From assembly GCA_033557465.1 (NCBI GenBank), contig CM066033.1:909876808-909940807 (forward strand): a DNA stretch of 64,000 nt, read 5' to 3'. The position numbers and the translations under genes are program-made. Position 1 is the first letter of the stretch; each line of letters starts with the position of its first letter. This stretch comes from Ichthyophis bannanicus. Taxonomy: Eukaryota > Chordata > Amphibia > Gymnophiona > Ichthyophiidae. Positions 23,512 through 33,647 of this stretch are shown here, in pieces. Under the pieces are notes generated by a model, which saw only the letters and a list, made by a program, of their open reading frames with translations, did not search any database and had not been told where the DNA came from.

Positions 23512-23660
23512 CTCTAGGGATTGTAGATGTTTATGCTGTTTGTGCTCTGTAGGGTAAAATATAGGCGTTTATGGCATGTTTATTTTATCTGCAATAAAGG
23601 TTCCATCTTTATTACCATGGTTTAGTACTGGGTAAGATATAGGGACCTGGTTTGCAGGAG

Positions 23661-23735
23661 CCACAGCTGGAACTTGAACTTGTGACCTTCTGCCCCTGAA
23701 CACACTGGCTGTGTGTATTGCACCAAACTGTTGCC
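23661..23735 (-). other. tRNA-like module (element B, equivalent to A module 1)
   Basis: On the minus strand a GGTTCAAGCCC-like B box is represented as AAGTTCAAGTTCC and the A-box side as GGTGCAATACACAC. It matches the A and C modules at the same relative place. Confidence 0.55.
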
Positions 23736-26700
23736 ACAGAGGCAGATCATTCCCTGGGGATACCATGACTGTTCATCAGACAGACCTTGTCTGTTGCAGT
23801 GCACGGCACCCACCTAAACGTGGCTTGGCCGTAGTCTGCTCTGGGCAGATGCCACTGCCCCCTCCACCACTAGCACCTCTCTGCCACCATGCTGACATGC
23901 CCTGCCAGTGGTGCTGGTGGTGCGCAGTCCCAGGCCATCCAGTGTGCCGGTAGGTGGCTGCCTATGGTGCGTGACAGGGGGTAGGGGTGCCTGCATAGAC
24001 ATCCATGCTTCCCCCCGGCACTGCCTGCCAATGTTATGTGCCCTTTGTGGTACTTGCTGGGTACTGTCCCCTGGGACACTGTGGGACACACACTCGTGGC
24101 CATGTTTGCCCTTGGTCAGTTGCTGTCTTGCTGGTTTTCTGCTTCTACATTCCTATGTGTCACCTAGGCATCTGCCTAGCCCACCCTGTGCCCCAACTGC
24201 CACCTTGCATGTCCCGCCTGCAGCCCCCTGTACCCCATTTGCAGCTCACCGTAGTGCCCTCTCGTACTTGGGCACTATGATGTTGCTGCACATGTATCAC
24301 TACTATCACTTTTCTTGGTTTCCCTGCCTTTGCTGCACATTGCTGACTGAAATGGTCTCTCTCCCCTGCAAATGTGCCTCTAGTGCGAGGTTTTCACTGG
24401 CGCTAATTTTCAGACCTTCATTTAACGGCGTTAGTGTGCATGGGGCCTCTCCCCGCCCACTCTCCGCCCATTGACCCCTTATCTCCGCCCCTGTGGAGCC
24501 TTACTGCACCCTCTGCGCACCTTAATGCCGCCAGAGATGCTATCGCGCGATACGTGACGTTCTTGCACGGTAATGTGCCATTATCGCGTGATAACGTCAC
24601 AGCTGCGACATTAGCGACGTTTAGTAAACATACCCCTAAGAGACATTAGACGTTATTGCAGAATTTCCATTACCATCTCCATCAAGGATCCCTGAACATT
24701 TTTTATTAGGGTTATTATAGATAGTGCTTAGGAGAAATTATTTTGTTTATGATTCTACATTTTACTTGCAGACCTTTGGGGTTGCTATTGGGGCAGCTGT
24801 GGCTCCTTCAGTCACCACATTGCATATGTCCCATTTTAAAGAATCATATATTGATACATCCCCATGGTTTTTCCATATTCCGTTTTGGACAAGATTCCTA
24901 GATGACATTTTCTTTCTGTGGACAGATACTGAAGTAGAGCTTAACAATTTTTGTGAATGGATAAATACCTTAAAATTAAATATTCAGTTTATACCAAAAT
25001 ATAATAAAACACATATAGAATTTTTAGATTTGTGGATATATAAAGATAAAACTAGGTTATGTGCAACTCTGTATTGGAAGGCAGTGCAAAGAAATACTTT
25101 ATTGCAATACAAAAGTTATCATCCAGGACCATTACTTTGGGGTTTACCTTTGGGACAATTTTTGAGACTTCGATGGCTTTGCACTTGCATCACAGAATTT
25201 CACAAACATGCAAAGAACCTGATTCAACGATTAGTGGATAGGGGTTACCCTTATTCTTTAGTATATCAGACTTATAAAAGGGCACAAGTTAATCATCCAG
25301 AATAGTGGCAAGATCAGCATGCTCAATGGGAATTTTGCCCTATATGCCAAATTTGGCAGCAGTGACAGCTATCTTGAAAAAACATTGGCATATTTTAGTC
25401 CTTCATTCCTGCTTCCTAGTATCATTGATGACAACTTATCAACCAGGGTGTAACATTAATGATTTGGTCGTTCATACAGCTTTATTACAGAAAAAAGGCA
25501 TAAAAAAGCACACTGAATCTTTGCCAAACCTCCCTTTGTTCTTTATAATGCTTTCTACCAATTTGCTAGGCACTGACATCAGGCTCACTGGTAATTTCCT
25601 GGATCACCTTGGAACCTGTTTTAAAAATTAGCATTACATTGGCCACTCTCCAATCTTCAGGTACCATAGATTATTTTAATGATAGTTCACAGATTAATAA
25701 TAGTAGGTCTTCACTCTCATTTTTGAGTACTTTCAGCACCCAGGTATGTATACTATCTAGCCCAGGTGATTTGCTACTCTTTATCAAATTTCAGTATTAA
25801 ATCTTCCAAGTTTATTGAAATTTGTTTCAATTCCTCCAATACATCATTTTTAAGTATCATTTCTGACATGGGTAACTTTCCTACAGCTTCTTCAGTAAAG
25901 AGTGAAGCAAAGAATTAATTTAGGGTATGTTTACTAAAGCACGGTAACGTAGCAGCGGCCACGATAACGCGTGTTAACGTCATCGGCCGCGGTAAGTCCC
26001 GCAGAGGGTGGAGAGAGGGCGGAGAGAAGGGGTCAATGTGCGGGGAAAGGCTCCTGCTACACTAACGTGGGGACATGAAGGGCCGAACATTACCGGGAGT
26101 GAAAACCTGTCTTTAGATGCACATTTGCAGGAGAGTGAAACGATTTCAGCATCAGTAATGTACAGCATAGGCAGGGAGCCCAAGAAAAGTGATAATAGTG
26201 CTCCATTTGCAGCAACAGCATAGTGCCCAAGTATGAAAGGCCACTATGGTGATGGTGCAAATGGGGCTGCAGGTGGGACATACAGTGGGAGCAGTTGGGG
26301 CACAGGGTTGGCTAGGCTGTCACCTAGGTGGCACATAGGAACATAGAAACTGGAAATCAGCAAAACAGCAGCTGACCAAGGCCAAACATGCCCAGTAGTT
26401 GGTGTTCCACAGTGTCCCATCCAGGCGACATTACCCAGAAAGTACCCCAAAGGTCCACACAGGCACATGCCCAGTAGTTGGTGTTCCACAGTATCCCATC
26501 CAGGGGACAGTATCCAGCAAGTACCCTAAAGTTAACACAGTGTACCACTATGCCTGTAATAGGGCAATCAGTGCACATCTGGGGACCACTCTAACAAGGG
26601 TCCACAGACCTTACCCAGCATGCATCCCAAACAGTTCGAAAACCCAGCTAACATTACTGCAGCCCCTAGTAAGGCCTTTACTGCAGCCCCTAGTAAGGCA

Positions 26701-27218
26701 TTGCAGGGTGTGACCACACGTTGTCGGAAACATATATACACCCAATAGGCCAAACTGGGTAACTGTACCTGAGGTGCATGCCCTAACCTGTCCACAGGCG
26801 GCTGTCACAACACAATCCACCTACATCTACCTGGTCCACCCTAGCCAATAGTTGCTAGAGCACCAACCTGACATCCCCCCAGCCATCTTTCCCCCATGTG
26901 GAAGGGACATAACATTGGTAGGCGGTGATGGAGGGGATGTGTGGATGTCCATGTATGCCTCCCCATCCCAGAGCCCGCACCCTAGGCACCCGCCTACCTG
27001 CACAGTGGATGGCCTGGGACTGCACACTACCAGCACTGACAGCATATGGTCATGTCAGCATGGCGGGGGGGGGGGGGTGCTGGTGCTGGAGGGGGCAGTG
27101 GCACCTGCCTGCAGTGGACCTAGGCCATGCCCTGTACCAGTGCGTGGTGTGCAGTGCAACAGAAAAGGTCTGGCTGAGGAAAAGTAAAGGTAGCCCCAGG
27201 GACTGCTGTGCTTCTGTG

Positions 27219-27292
27219 GCAACAGTGTGGTGCGGTACACACAGCCATTGTGTCCTGCAGCAGTGGTTCACAGGTTCAGGTCCCAGCTCTGG
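27219..27292 (+). other. tRNA-like module 1 of element C
   Basis: GTGTGGTGCGGTACACACA and the B-box-like CAGGTTCAGGTCCC (27270-27284 region). Corresponds to 12977-13050. Confidence 0.55.
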
Positions 27293-29717
27293 ATCCTGCA
27301 GAGCATGTCCCTATGTTTTACCCTACAATGCAGATACAACATCAAAATGTGCAATCCCCAAAGCAGCGGCCAACAGGGGTAAAAACCCCTACTCACACAG
27401 GCTCCACTATCCAAAGCTTCATGGAGACTTTAGAGAGTCAGGCTGTTGGCCCCAGCATGGAGCTGCAGTTATCACCAGAGCACTACTACTACTTCCTGCA
27501 CAGTTTAGCAATGTCAGCACTATGATCAGGACCAGTGTGGCAGCCAGGGTTGACAACCACCCCTATCTTTGCACAATGCTGCAATAGGAGTGTGAGTGTG
27601 AGTGTGTGTGTGTATGTCTATCCATTGGTTTGTGACTGCCTACACCTCACAGGGCCCACATTGTCCCACTGCTACCAGCGTTAGCCTGCAAATGTACATA
27701 ATGAGGAGCAAGGTATTGTGGGTATAGCCTGCACAGGGCTGATTGGCCAGGATGCATCTGAACAGGGTGTAGGGCAATGGCTGGGACACTGTAGTGCCCG
27801 ACCACCACCTGCATGGACAGGGTGGCCACAGCATGTCATGCTGGAAGGTCACTCTCATTCTGACCGAGCAGTGACCATGGCATGTCTATGTTCCCACATA
27901 GTGCTCTACACTATCTGTTTCTAGTAATACCTGTGTGTTTGCAGTCCTGGGGCCCAAACACTGAGATACCTGCTTGGTGTCTGTGCTGTATATCCCACTT
28001 CTGGGTGCACATAGGTCCTCTGTGAGCATGCACTATGGACTGGCTAGTGGACTGTCTGCAGTTAGTCTTTGCATGGTTGGAACACCTTGTAGGGTGCTGC
28101 AGGTGCAGTCTGACTGTGCTGTCTGCTGGTAAATGGCAGAGCATGGTGTGGGGCAGTTGAGGTTTTCCAGGCCTACCCCCAGCATTACTGGTGGTCTGCC
28201 ACTGCCCCAGTCACAGGTATGGCTCTGGTCCACCAACCCTGGAGGGCTGTCTTTTGCCAGCAGGACTGGGATTGCTGCTCCTACAGCTATTCGTCAGGGC
28301 TCAGGCACCTGTCTATCCACTCCTTCATCTACAATGAGGGTGATTGTGGGCCCTTTGGAGTATATAGTGTATACTACTTTGACCTGTTGAGGTAATGCTA
28401 CATAAACCTTATGCAAGTCTAGGCACCCCTCTGCCCTGATAACAGGTGCCCATGGCAGCCAGACCTTAACACTGGGTACACACTAATCTGGCCACATGTG
28501 AATGCAGAATACCCTTCGGTTACACTGCAAGGAAAACCTGCCACACAATAGTAGTGATGGGGATGTACAGCAGGACCTATCTCTAGCACAACATGTACTG
28601 CGGACCTAGTACTGGGCGCCCATCCTATCTCTCAGGGTGAACACAGAACCTGCACAATGGCATGGTCTGTAGCTACTCTGTGCCAGTATCACGCACTGTC
28701 AGTTTGTCTTATCAAGCTGAGGTACCGGAGAGGTGCAGACCCCATTTGGTGATCAGCTGTAGACAGCTATTCAGAATGTGCATTGCATCTTATTTATTTA
28801 TTTATTTATGCTTGTCTTCTATACCGCCCCTTCCAGAGATCAAGGGTGGTTTACAGAGAACAATTGGACAACTTGAACAACTTTTACATGGAACGTCAGT
28901 TATAACTATTTACAAACAACTTTTGTATGAAACTGTGGTACTGACTATTTACAAATAAACATATTGTACAAACAAACTTGTGTTAATCTTTGAGTTATAT
29001 TGTTCATTTGGTTATGGTGGGGCGAAGCTCTGGGGTTGGGGGGTTAGTGGGTTCTGGAGGTTGGTAGGTTGTTTTTGCGATTGTTGGGAAGTAGTTCATG
29101 AGAGGTAAGGGATTTCGGTTGGGTTTTAGAAATATTCAGTGAATAGGTGTGTTTTAAGTCCTATTATGAATAGCTGAAGGTCTTTTGTAATGCGGAGGGT
29201 TAGTGGAAGTTCGTTCCAGAGGGTAGGGGCAGCAAATGAAAAGGCTCTTGAGCTTGTAGTTTTTTTTTGTCTTGCAGATGGTTTTGTATATTTATTTATT
29301 TATTTATCTATTTCTTCTATACCGCCCCTTCCAGAGATCAGGGGCGGTTTACATGGAACAAGTAAACAAATTTGTATACTAATGTATACATTACATGGAA
29401 CAGAGATATATGTCGAGTGAGTGGGTTGCATTTTGCCTGCGTGTTCTGGATTGTGGTGGGGAGTGTAGGAGGGTGGATAGGTGTGAGGGGGAGATGTCAT
29501 TGAGGAGTTTGAATGTTGTCAGGAGTATTTTATATTTTATCCGGCTGTTTATAGGGAGCCAGTGTAGTTCATGTAGAATGAGGGTTATGTGGTCAGTTAA
29601 ACGTGCTTTTGTTATTACCCTGGTGCAGATGTTTTGGTCTCTTTGGAGTATACTTGTATTTTTAAGTGATAGGCCATTTAGTAGACTATTACAATAGTCA
29701 AAGTGGGGGTAATGAGT

Positions 29718-30005
29718 GAATTTATTTATTTACATTCTCTTATATACCACACTATTCTGCATCAGTGCAGTTTACATTGAACAAACTGAAATTACATTGA
29801 ACAGGGCATTATAACTTGGAGATAACTATTTTACAGGGAACATGGGCTATGGAGGGTTAAGTGGCTTGCCCAAGACCACAAGGAGCACCTGTGGGACTAG
29901 AAACCCCAGTCCTTCCAGCCCAAGGTTGCTGTCCTCTAGTGGGATTCAAACCCCTGACCTTCCAGCCTGAAGTACCTTGCCCCAACCACTAGGCCACTCC
30001 TCCAC
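29718..30005 (-). mobile_element. tRNA-headed SINE (minus) inserted in the L2-like LINE
   Basis: On the minus strand: GGAGTGGCCTAGTGGTTGGG head, B box GGTTTGAATCCCAC, a body with CTTGTGGTCTTGGGCAAGCC, and a tail ending in AAATAAATAAAT. The copy at 59395-59692 differs by only about ten bases over 285 by eye, so the family was recently active. It interrupts the LINE between RT and C-terminal parts. Confidence 0.85.
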
Positions 30006-30009
30006 TCCA

Positions 30010-30703
30010 TATTAGCTACAGATCTAAAATCATGGGTGTTGAGGAGGGGTCTTAGGTGTTGTATGGTCTTTAGTTTGTAGAAAACAGTTTTTACTGTTTG
30101 TTTTATGTGAGTGAGCATACTGAGTGTGTGATCTAATATTATCCCTAGGTATTTTACCTCTTGTTTAACAGGGATAGTGGTGTTGTTGATTATGATGGTT
30201 TTTGGGTAGGTAGCATCGGGTTTTCTTGATACAAATATAGCTTCTGTTTTTTTAAGATTAATGCTGAGGTAGTTGGTTTCTAGCCAGGAATTAGCCTCTC
30301 TGATACATTCAGATAGGTTGTGGTATGAGGGGTTGTTAGTGTTTATGGGGATAACGAGCATGATGTCATCAGCATACATGTAATGGTTAATTTTGTATTT
30401 TTTAAATATGTTTGTAATGGGTTGTAGGTATAGATTAAAAAGGAGGGCCGAGAGGGCCGAGCCTTGAGGGATTCCCTGACCTTGTGAGAACATTTCTGAA
30501 GTGTTTTGGCCTAGTTGGACACGTATCAATCGATGAGTATTACATGAGATGAACCATTTGAGGACTGTGCCTCCTATTCCGAGGTTTTCTAGCCTAGTAA
30601 TTAGAGTGTTATGATTGATATTGTCAAATGCGGCAGCTATATCTATGAATAGGAGGATGAAACCTTGTTTGTTGTCATCTGTTCCTCTAATGAGGTTATC
30701 CAT
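30010..30703 (-). pseudogene. Reverse transcriptase domain of the L2-like LINE
   Basis: An uninterrupted minus frame of about 230 codons. In order: Phe-Ile-Asp-Ile-Ala-Ala-Ala-Phe-Asp-Asn-Ile-Asn-His (first catalytic Asp), Gln-Gly-Ile-Pro-Gln-Gly-Ser-Ala-Leu-Ser, the catalytic Tyr-Ala-Asp-Asp at about 30373-30384, then Lys-Lys-Thr-Glu and Lys-Tyr-Leu-Gly. All three RT carboxylates are intact, so decay is slight. The annotated frame end at 29936 runs into the SINE and is not LINE protein. It would copy LINE RNA at the target site. Confidence 0.85.
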
Positions 30704-30865
30704 CAGTGTTATTAGTAGGGTTTCAACGCCATGGAAGGGGCGAAATCCGAATTGGTGTGCATCATGGGTACTGGTGGGGTTACCCTATCCTGGCACACAG
30801 AGCAGACAGTTTGTGCGGTGACCTGCAGTCCTTCTGTACCCAGCCATTGTTGTGAGACAAGCCAT

Positions 30866-30936
30866 GGAGGTATAGCCTACTGGTTAGTACAATGACATGC
30901 TAGGTGGTGGTCATGGGTTCAATTCCTCATTGTTCC
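30866..30936 (+). other. tRNA-like module 2 of element C
   Basis: GGTATAGCCTACTGGTTA and the B-box-like GGGTTCAATTCC (30914-30925). The B box is closer to consensus than in A. Confidence 0.6.
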
Positions 30937-31499
30937 TGCTTTTCATGTCTGTCCTACTCAAATAGTTTGCATGCCTGTAATAGTCATATTTTTGAGGATC
31001 TGTGCTGCCAGCCCATAATACCCTCACCACAGTTGCCAACAATCCTTCAGTCCATCTATCTGCATCTGTCAGCTGTGTAGAGTCCTGTCTTCCTGTGCAG
31101 GCTGCCACCCCATGTCCTGCACTGCTACCCTTTCCTGCATTGCACCTCTTCATGCTTGCCTCGCCTGTGCCTGATCTGCATGGCACCACCACTCCTCTGT
31201 CCACCCATCATTGTAACTATCCTGCCACCTCTGCCTCCACTGGGGGACACATATTCCCATCATCTGCCACCCACATTGCAGTACTTTACATTGCCAACAC
31301 CCTGTGCTGTGGTACAGCTGCCCCCAACATGTTTGTCAACATTACTGGCAGCCACATAGGATGCCTGCAGATATGGCAGGTCCAGCAGCTCCCAGCTCTC
31401 CCTCCTTCAGTCACCTGTTCATTGCCTTTCCTCGATGCTCTATCCAGTGTTAGGGTTACATCTGTTTCTATGCCTAACAGGTCATGCATGTCAACCTGA

Positions 31500-31860
31500 A
31501 GCACCTTGCAGCCCTTAGAGCACACTAGCCTAGGGCACCGTAACATCGTTAGGGCACCTTAACCTATGATACCATAACCCAAGTTGTTTTCTAAGGTGCC
31601 TTAACCAAGGGTGCTTGATAAGGTGCCTAACCTAAGGAGACCTATAAGGTGCCTTAAGCTAAGGCACCTTATAGCCCTTAGGGCACCTTATATTAGAATG
31701 CCTTTTAAGGCACATCAACCGAATGTGCCTTATAAGGCGCCCCAGCCTAATGTGCCTTCTAGAGTGCCTTAGCCTAGGCACCATATAAGGCGTCTTAGCC
31801 TAAGGTGCTCTATAATGTGCCTTATACGGTGCCTTAGCCTAGGTGCCTTATAATGTGACG
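31500..31860. repeat. GCACCTTATAAGG-like repeat block in element C
   Basis: Longest block of this type in the window: many copies of AAGGTGCCTTA and TAAGGCACCTTA in both orientations, with intervening TAACCTAA. Confidence 0.75.
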
Positions 31861-32115
31861 TTAACGCGCAGTAGATCCAGGGCGCACTGTACCACACGTT
31901 AGGCAACTTGTAACGCGCATTACCTGACAGGGCTTGCCATAATGCTGTCCCACCCACTCCTTTATATGGGCATCCGTAACATTACTGGGGAACTTAATGA
32001 CGGTAACATTACCGCTCTTTAGTAAACATACCTCTTAGTCTCTTCATTATGGCTTTGTCCTCTTTTACCCCCTATCATCTAATGGTCTGACTGACTCTCA
32101 CAAGCTTTTTGATAC

Positions 32116-32330
32116 TAATTTATTTATTTATTTATTGAGTATATTTATATATATATATATATATATTTTATATTGCTTTATCATTTCAGTCAAAGCGGTT
32201 TACATTGTAACTTGAACTTCGCAAGGACATTGATAACATGGATTTTTCTGAGGCAATGGTGGGTTAAGTGGCTTGCCTAAGGCCACAAGGAGAGCTAGTG
32301 GGAATCAAATCCATTTTCTGAAAGATGCTT
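32116..32330 (-). mobile_element. SINE or LINE-tail fragment (minus)
   Basis: Begins with (TTTA)n and an AT microsatellite (32140-32170), then AAAGCGGTTTACATTG and GGTTAAGTGGCTTGCC, as in the other SINE bodies here. The tRNA head is only faintly present (GGGAATCAAATCC). Confidence 0.6.
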
Positions 32331-33001
32331 ATTTGGCTGTAACAGTCTCTCTGACCTCACCTTTAAAACATGCTGGCACATTTGGCCTTCCTTCCAGCTT
32401 TCTTAAAGAGTAGAATACATTTGGTCTGGGCTTCCAATATGTTTTTATTATGAGCTTTTGCTTCCACGGTAAACTTCTTTTCATATTCTCACTTTGCCTT
32501 CCTTATCAGTGCCTTGTATCTAATTTGCCAGTGCTTATGTTGTTATCTGCTTTTGTCATTTAGCCTCCTTTTCTATTTTTCTGAAAGATGTTTATTTGGC
32601 TATAACAGCCTCTCTGACCTCACCTTTAAAACATGTTGGCATTATTTGGTTTTCCTTCTAGCTTTCTTAAAGAGTAGAATACATCTGGTCTGGGCTTCCA
32701 AGATAGTATTTTAAAACAATGCCAAGGCCTGATGTAAACTATTAACTTGTACAGTTGCTTTTTTTAGTTTTTTCTTAACCACTTTTCTCATTTTCTCATA
32801 GTCTCTCTTTTAAAAGTTACATACTAGCACAGTGGAATTCCTGGCTATCCTCCTTCCAATATATTTATTTATTTAACTGGTTTTGCTATACCATTTTTCT
32901 ACCAGTCAATATTATATACAAACAACAATGTGCAAACAGTGGGGAGTAACAGCGGGTGTGTAAACAGGTTACATGAAACATCAGCATTCTAATAGTGGGG
33001 G

Positions 33002-33647
33002 TGCAAATCACCTCCTGTCTTGACTACTGTAACCTACTCCTTACTGGTCTCCCTTTGAATCATCTCTCTCCTCTTCAATCTGTACAACACTCTGCTGCGC
33101 GGCTAATCTTCCACCAGCCTCGTCATGCCCATATTACTCCTCTTCTCAAGTCACTTCATTGGCTCCCTATTCGTTTCCGCATCCAGTTCAAACTTCTCCT
33201 GCTAACCTATAAATGCATTCACTCTGCGGCTCCTCACTACCTTTCTTCTTTTATCTCTCCTTACAACCCCCCTCGGGAACTCCACTCTTCTAGCAAACTG
33301 CTTCTATCTGTGCCCTTCTCTTCTACTGCTATCTCCAGACTTCGCTCCTTTCACCTTGCTGCACCTTACGCCTAGAACAAACTACCTGTGTTTGTATGCC
33401 AGGCACCTTCTCTAACCCTCTTCAAATCCAGGCTGAAAACTCACCTCTTCGCTGCTGCTTTTGGATCTTGACTCACCTGATCTCCTTTTTCTTTCCCCTT
33501 GCTTTATCCCTGCCTACACCTTCTGTGTTTGTCTTGACTAGATTGTAAGCTCTGATGAGCAGGGACTGTCTCCTACATGTCTGTGCAGCGCTGCGTATGA
33601 CTTGCAACGCTATATAAATGATCAGTAGTAGTAGTAGTAGTAGTAAA
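33002..33647 (+). mobile_element. L2-type LINE 3' fragment (plus)
   Basis: Same family as 15685-16620: Leu-Asp-Tyr-Cys-Asn-Leu-Leu, Gln-His-Ser-Ala-Ala-Arg-Leu-Ile, His-Trp-Leu-Pro-Ile-Arg-Phe-Arg, and a tail with GATTGTAAGCTCTGATGAGC ending in (TAG)n at 33626-33646. It lacks the frameshift seen in the other copy. It splits the 3' UTR of the surrounding minus-strand LINE. Confidence 0.85.

Larger units (their letters stand above)
20974..24636 (-). mobile_element. Element B: 3.66-kb Harbinger-like transposon with TAA duplication
   Basis: Ends GGGGTATGTTTACTAAAC and GTTTAGTAAACATACCCC, flanked by TAA at 20971-20973 and 24637-24639. Relative to element A it is reversed: its right part (24400-24600, with CTCTCCCCGCCCACTCTCC) corresponds to A's left. 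It holds a palindrome near its left end bounded by two inverted tRNA-like modules, a third such module at 23661-23735, and a 193-bp hAT MITE at 23319-23511. No transposase is visible. It interrupts a Penelope-like RT just before the catalytic part. Confidence 0.88.
20230..25515 (+). mobile_element. Penelope-like retroelement, interrupted by element B
   Basis: Two parts, 20230-20970 and 24640-25515, form one Penelope-like ORF when element B and one TAA are removed. The order is right: a Lys-Gly-Gly-Ala-Ile-Ile-Ile-Gln-Asp motif (about 20490), VPKIHKPLDRPPGRPIVS (about 20720), Leu-Val-Thr-Met-Asp-Val-Val-Ala-Leu-Tyr-Thr-Asn (about 20920), then the insertion, then Phe-Gly-Val-Ala-Ile-Gly-Ala and the catalytic Phe-Leu-Asp-Asp block (about 24895-24910). 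Near 25440-25490 a Gly-Cys-Asn-Ile-Asn-Asp-Leu-Val-Val-His motif begins the linker to the GIY-YIG endonuclease, which is not found. Several stops and a frameshift make it inactive. Confidence 0.8.
28790..30757 (-). mobile_element. L2-like LINE inserted in element C (minus), 5'-truncated
   Basis: Element C sequence is interrupted between 28789 and 30758, with TGCATC on both sides (28784-28789 and 30758-30763), a likely 6-bp duplication. Elements A and E supply the empty site. The minus strand holds RT then a C-terminal region (Asp-Tyr-Cys-Asn-Ser-Leu-Leu; His-Trp-Leu-Pro-Ile; Leu-Trp-Asn-Glu-Leu-Pro-Leu) and a 3' tail with a (TTTA)n tract at 28797-28810. A second similar tail at about 29285-29405 and a SINE at 29718-30005 are nested inside. 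The 5' part with the endonuclease is absent. Confidence 0.85.
25923..32034 (+). mobile_element. Element C: Harbinger-like transposon with TTA duplication, split by a LINE
   Basis: Left end GGGTATGTTTACTAAAGC (first G lost) and right end CTTTAGTAAACATACCTC, flanked by TTA at 25920-25922 and 32035-32037. Same orientation and content as A. Subtracting the LINE at 28790-30757 leaves about 4.1 kb, longer than A partly because of a roughly 76-bp direct duplication at 26391-26540 (CCCAGTAGTTGGTGTTCCAC twice). Modules 1 and 2 are at 27219-27292 and 30866-30936; the GCACCTTATAAGG-like block is at 31500-31860. No transposase. Confidence 0.85.
25515..32850 (-). mobile_element. Degraded CR1-type LINE (minus), interrupted by element C and a SINE
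   Basis: The pieces 25515-25922, 32035-32115 and roughly 32331-32850 read on the minus strand as a broken LINE ORF2. Recognisable parts are a Phe-Phe-Ala-Ser-Leu-Phe-Thr-Glu-Glu-Ala-like block spanning the element C insertion point, then Ser-Pro-Gly...Asp-Ser-Ile-His, then Trp-Arg-Val-Ala-Asn-Val and an Asn-Tyr-like region before the RT core. The catalytic core lies beyond the left end and is missing. A direct duplication of about 120 bp (32331-32435 and 32577-32703) is present in the right piece. The rightmost piece is less certainly LINE. Confidence 0.5.

Noticed and set aside
26925..27587. 220-codon plus frame in element C, with a similar 169-codon frame in element A (12701-13210)
   Set aside because: Conserved only because the DNA is a shared transposon; other frames overlap it, the A copy is shorter, and there is no transposase-like motif. 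A weak candidate at most.
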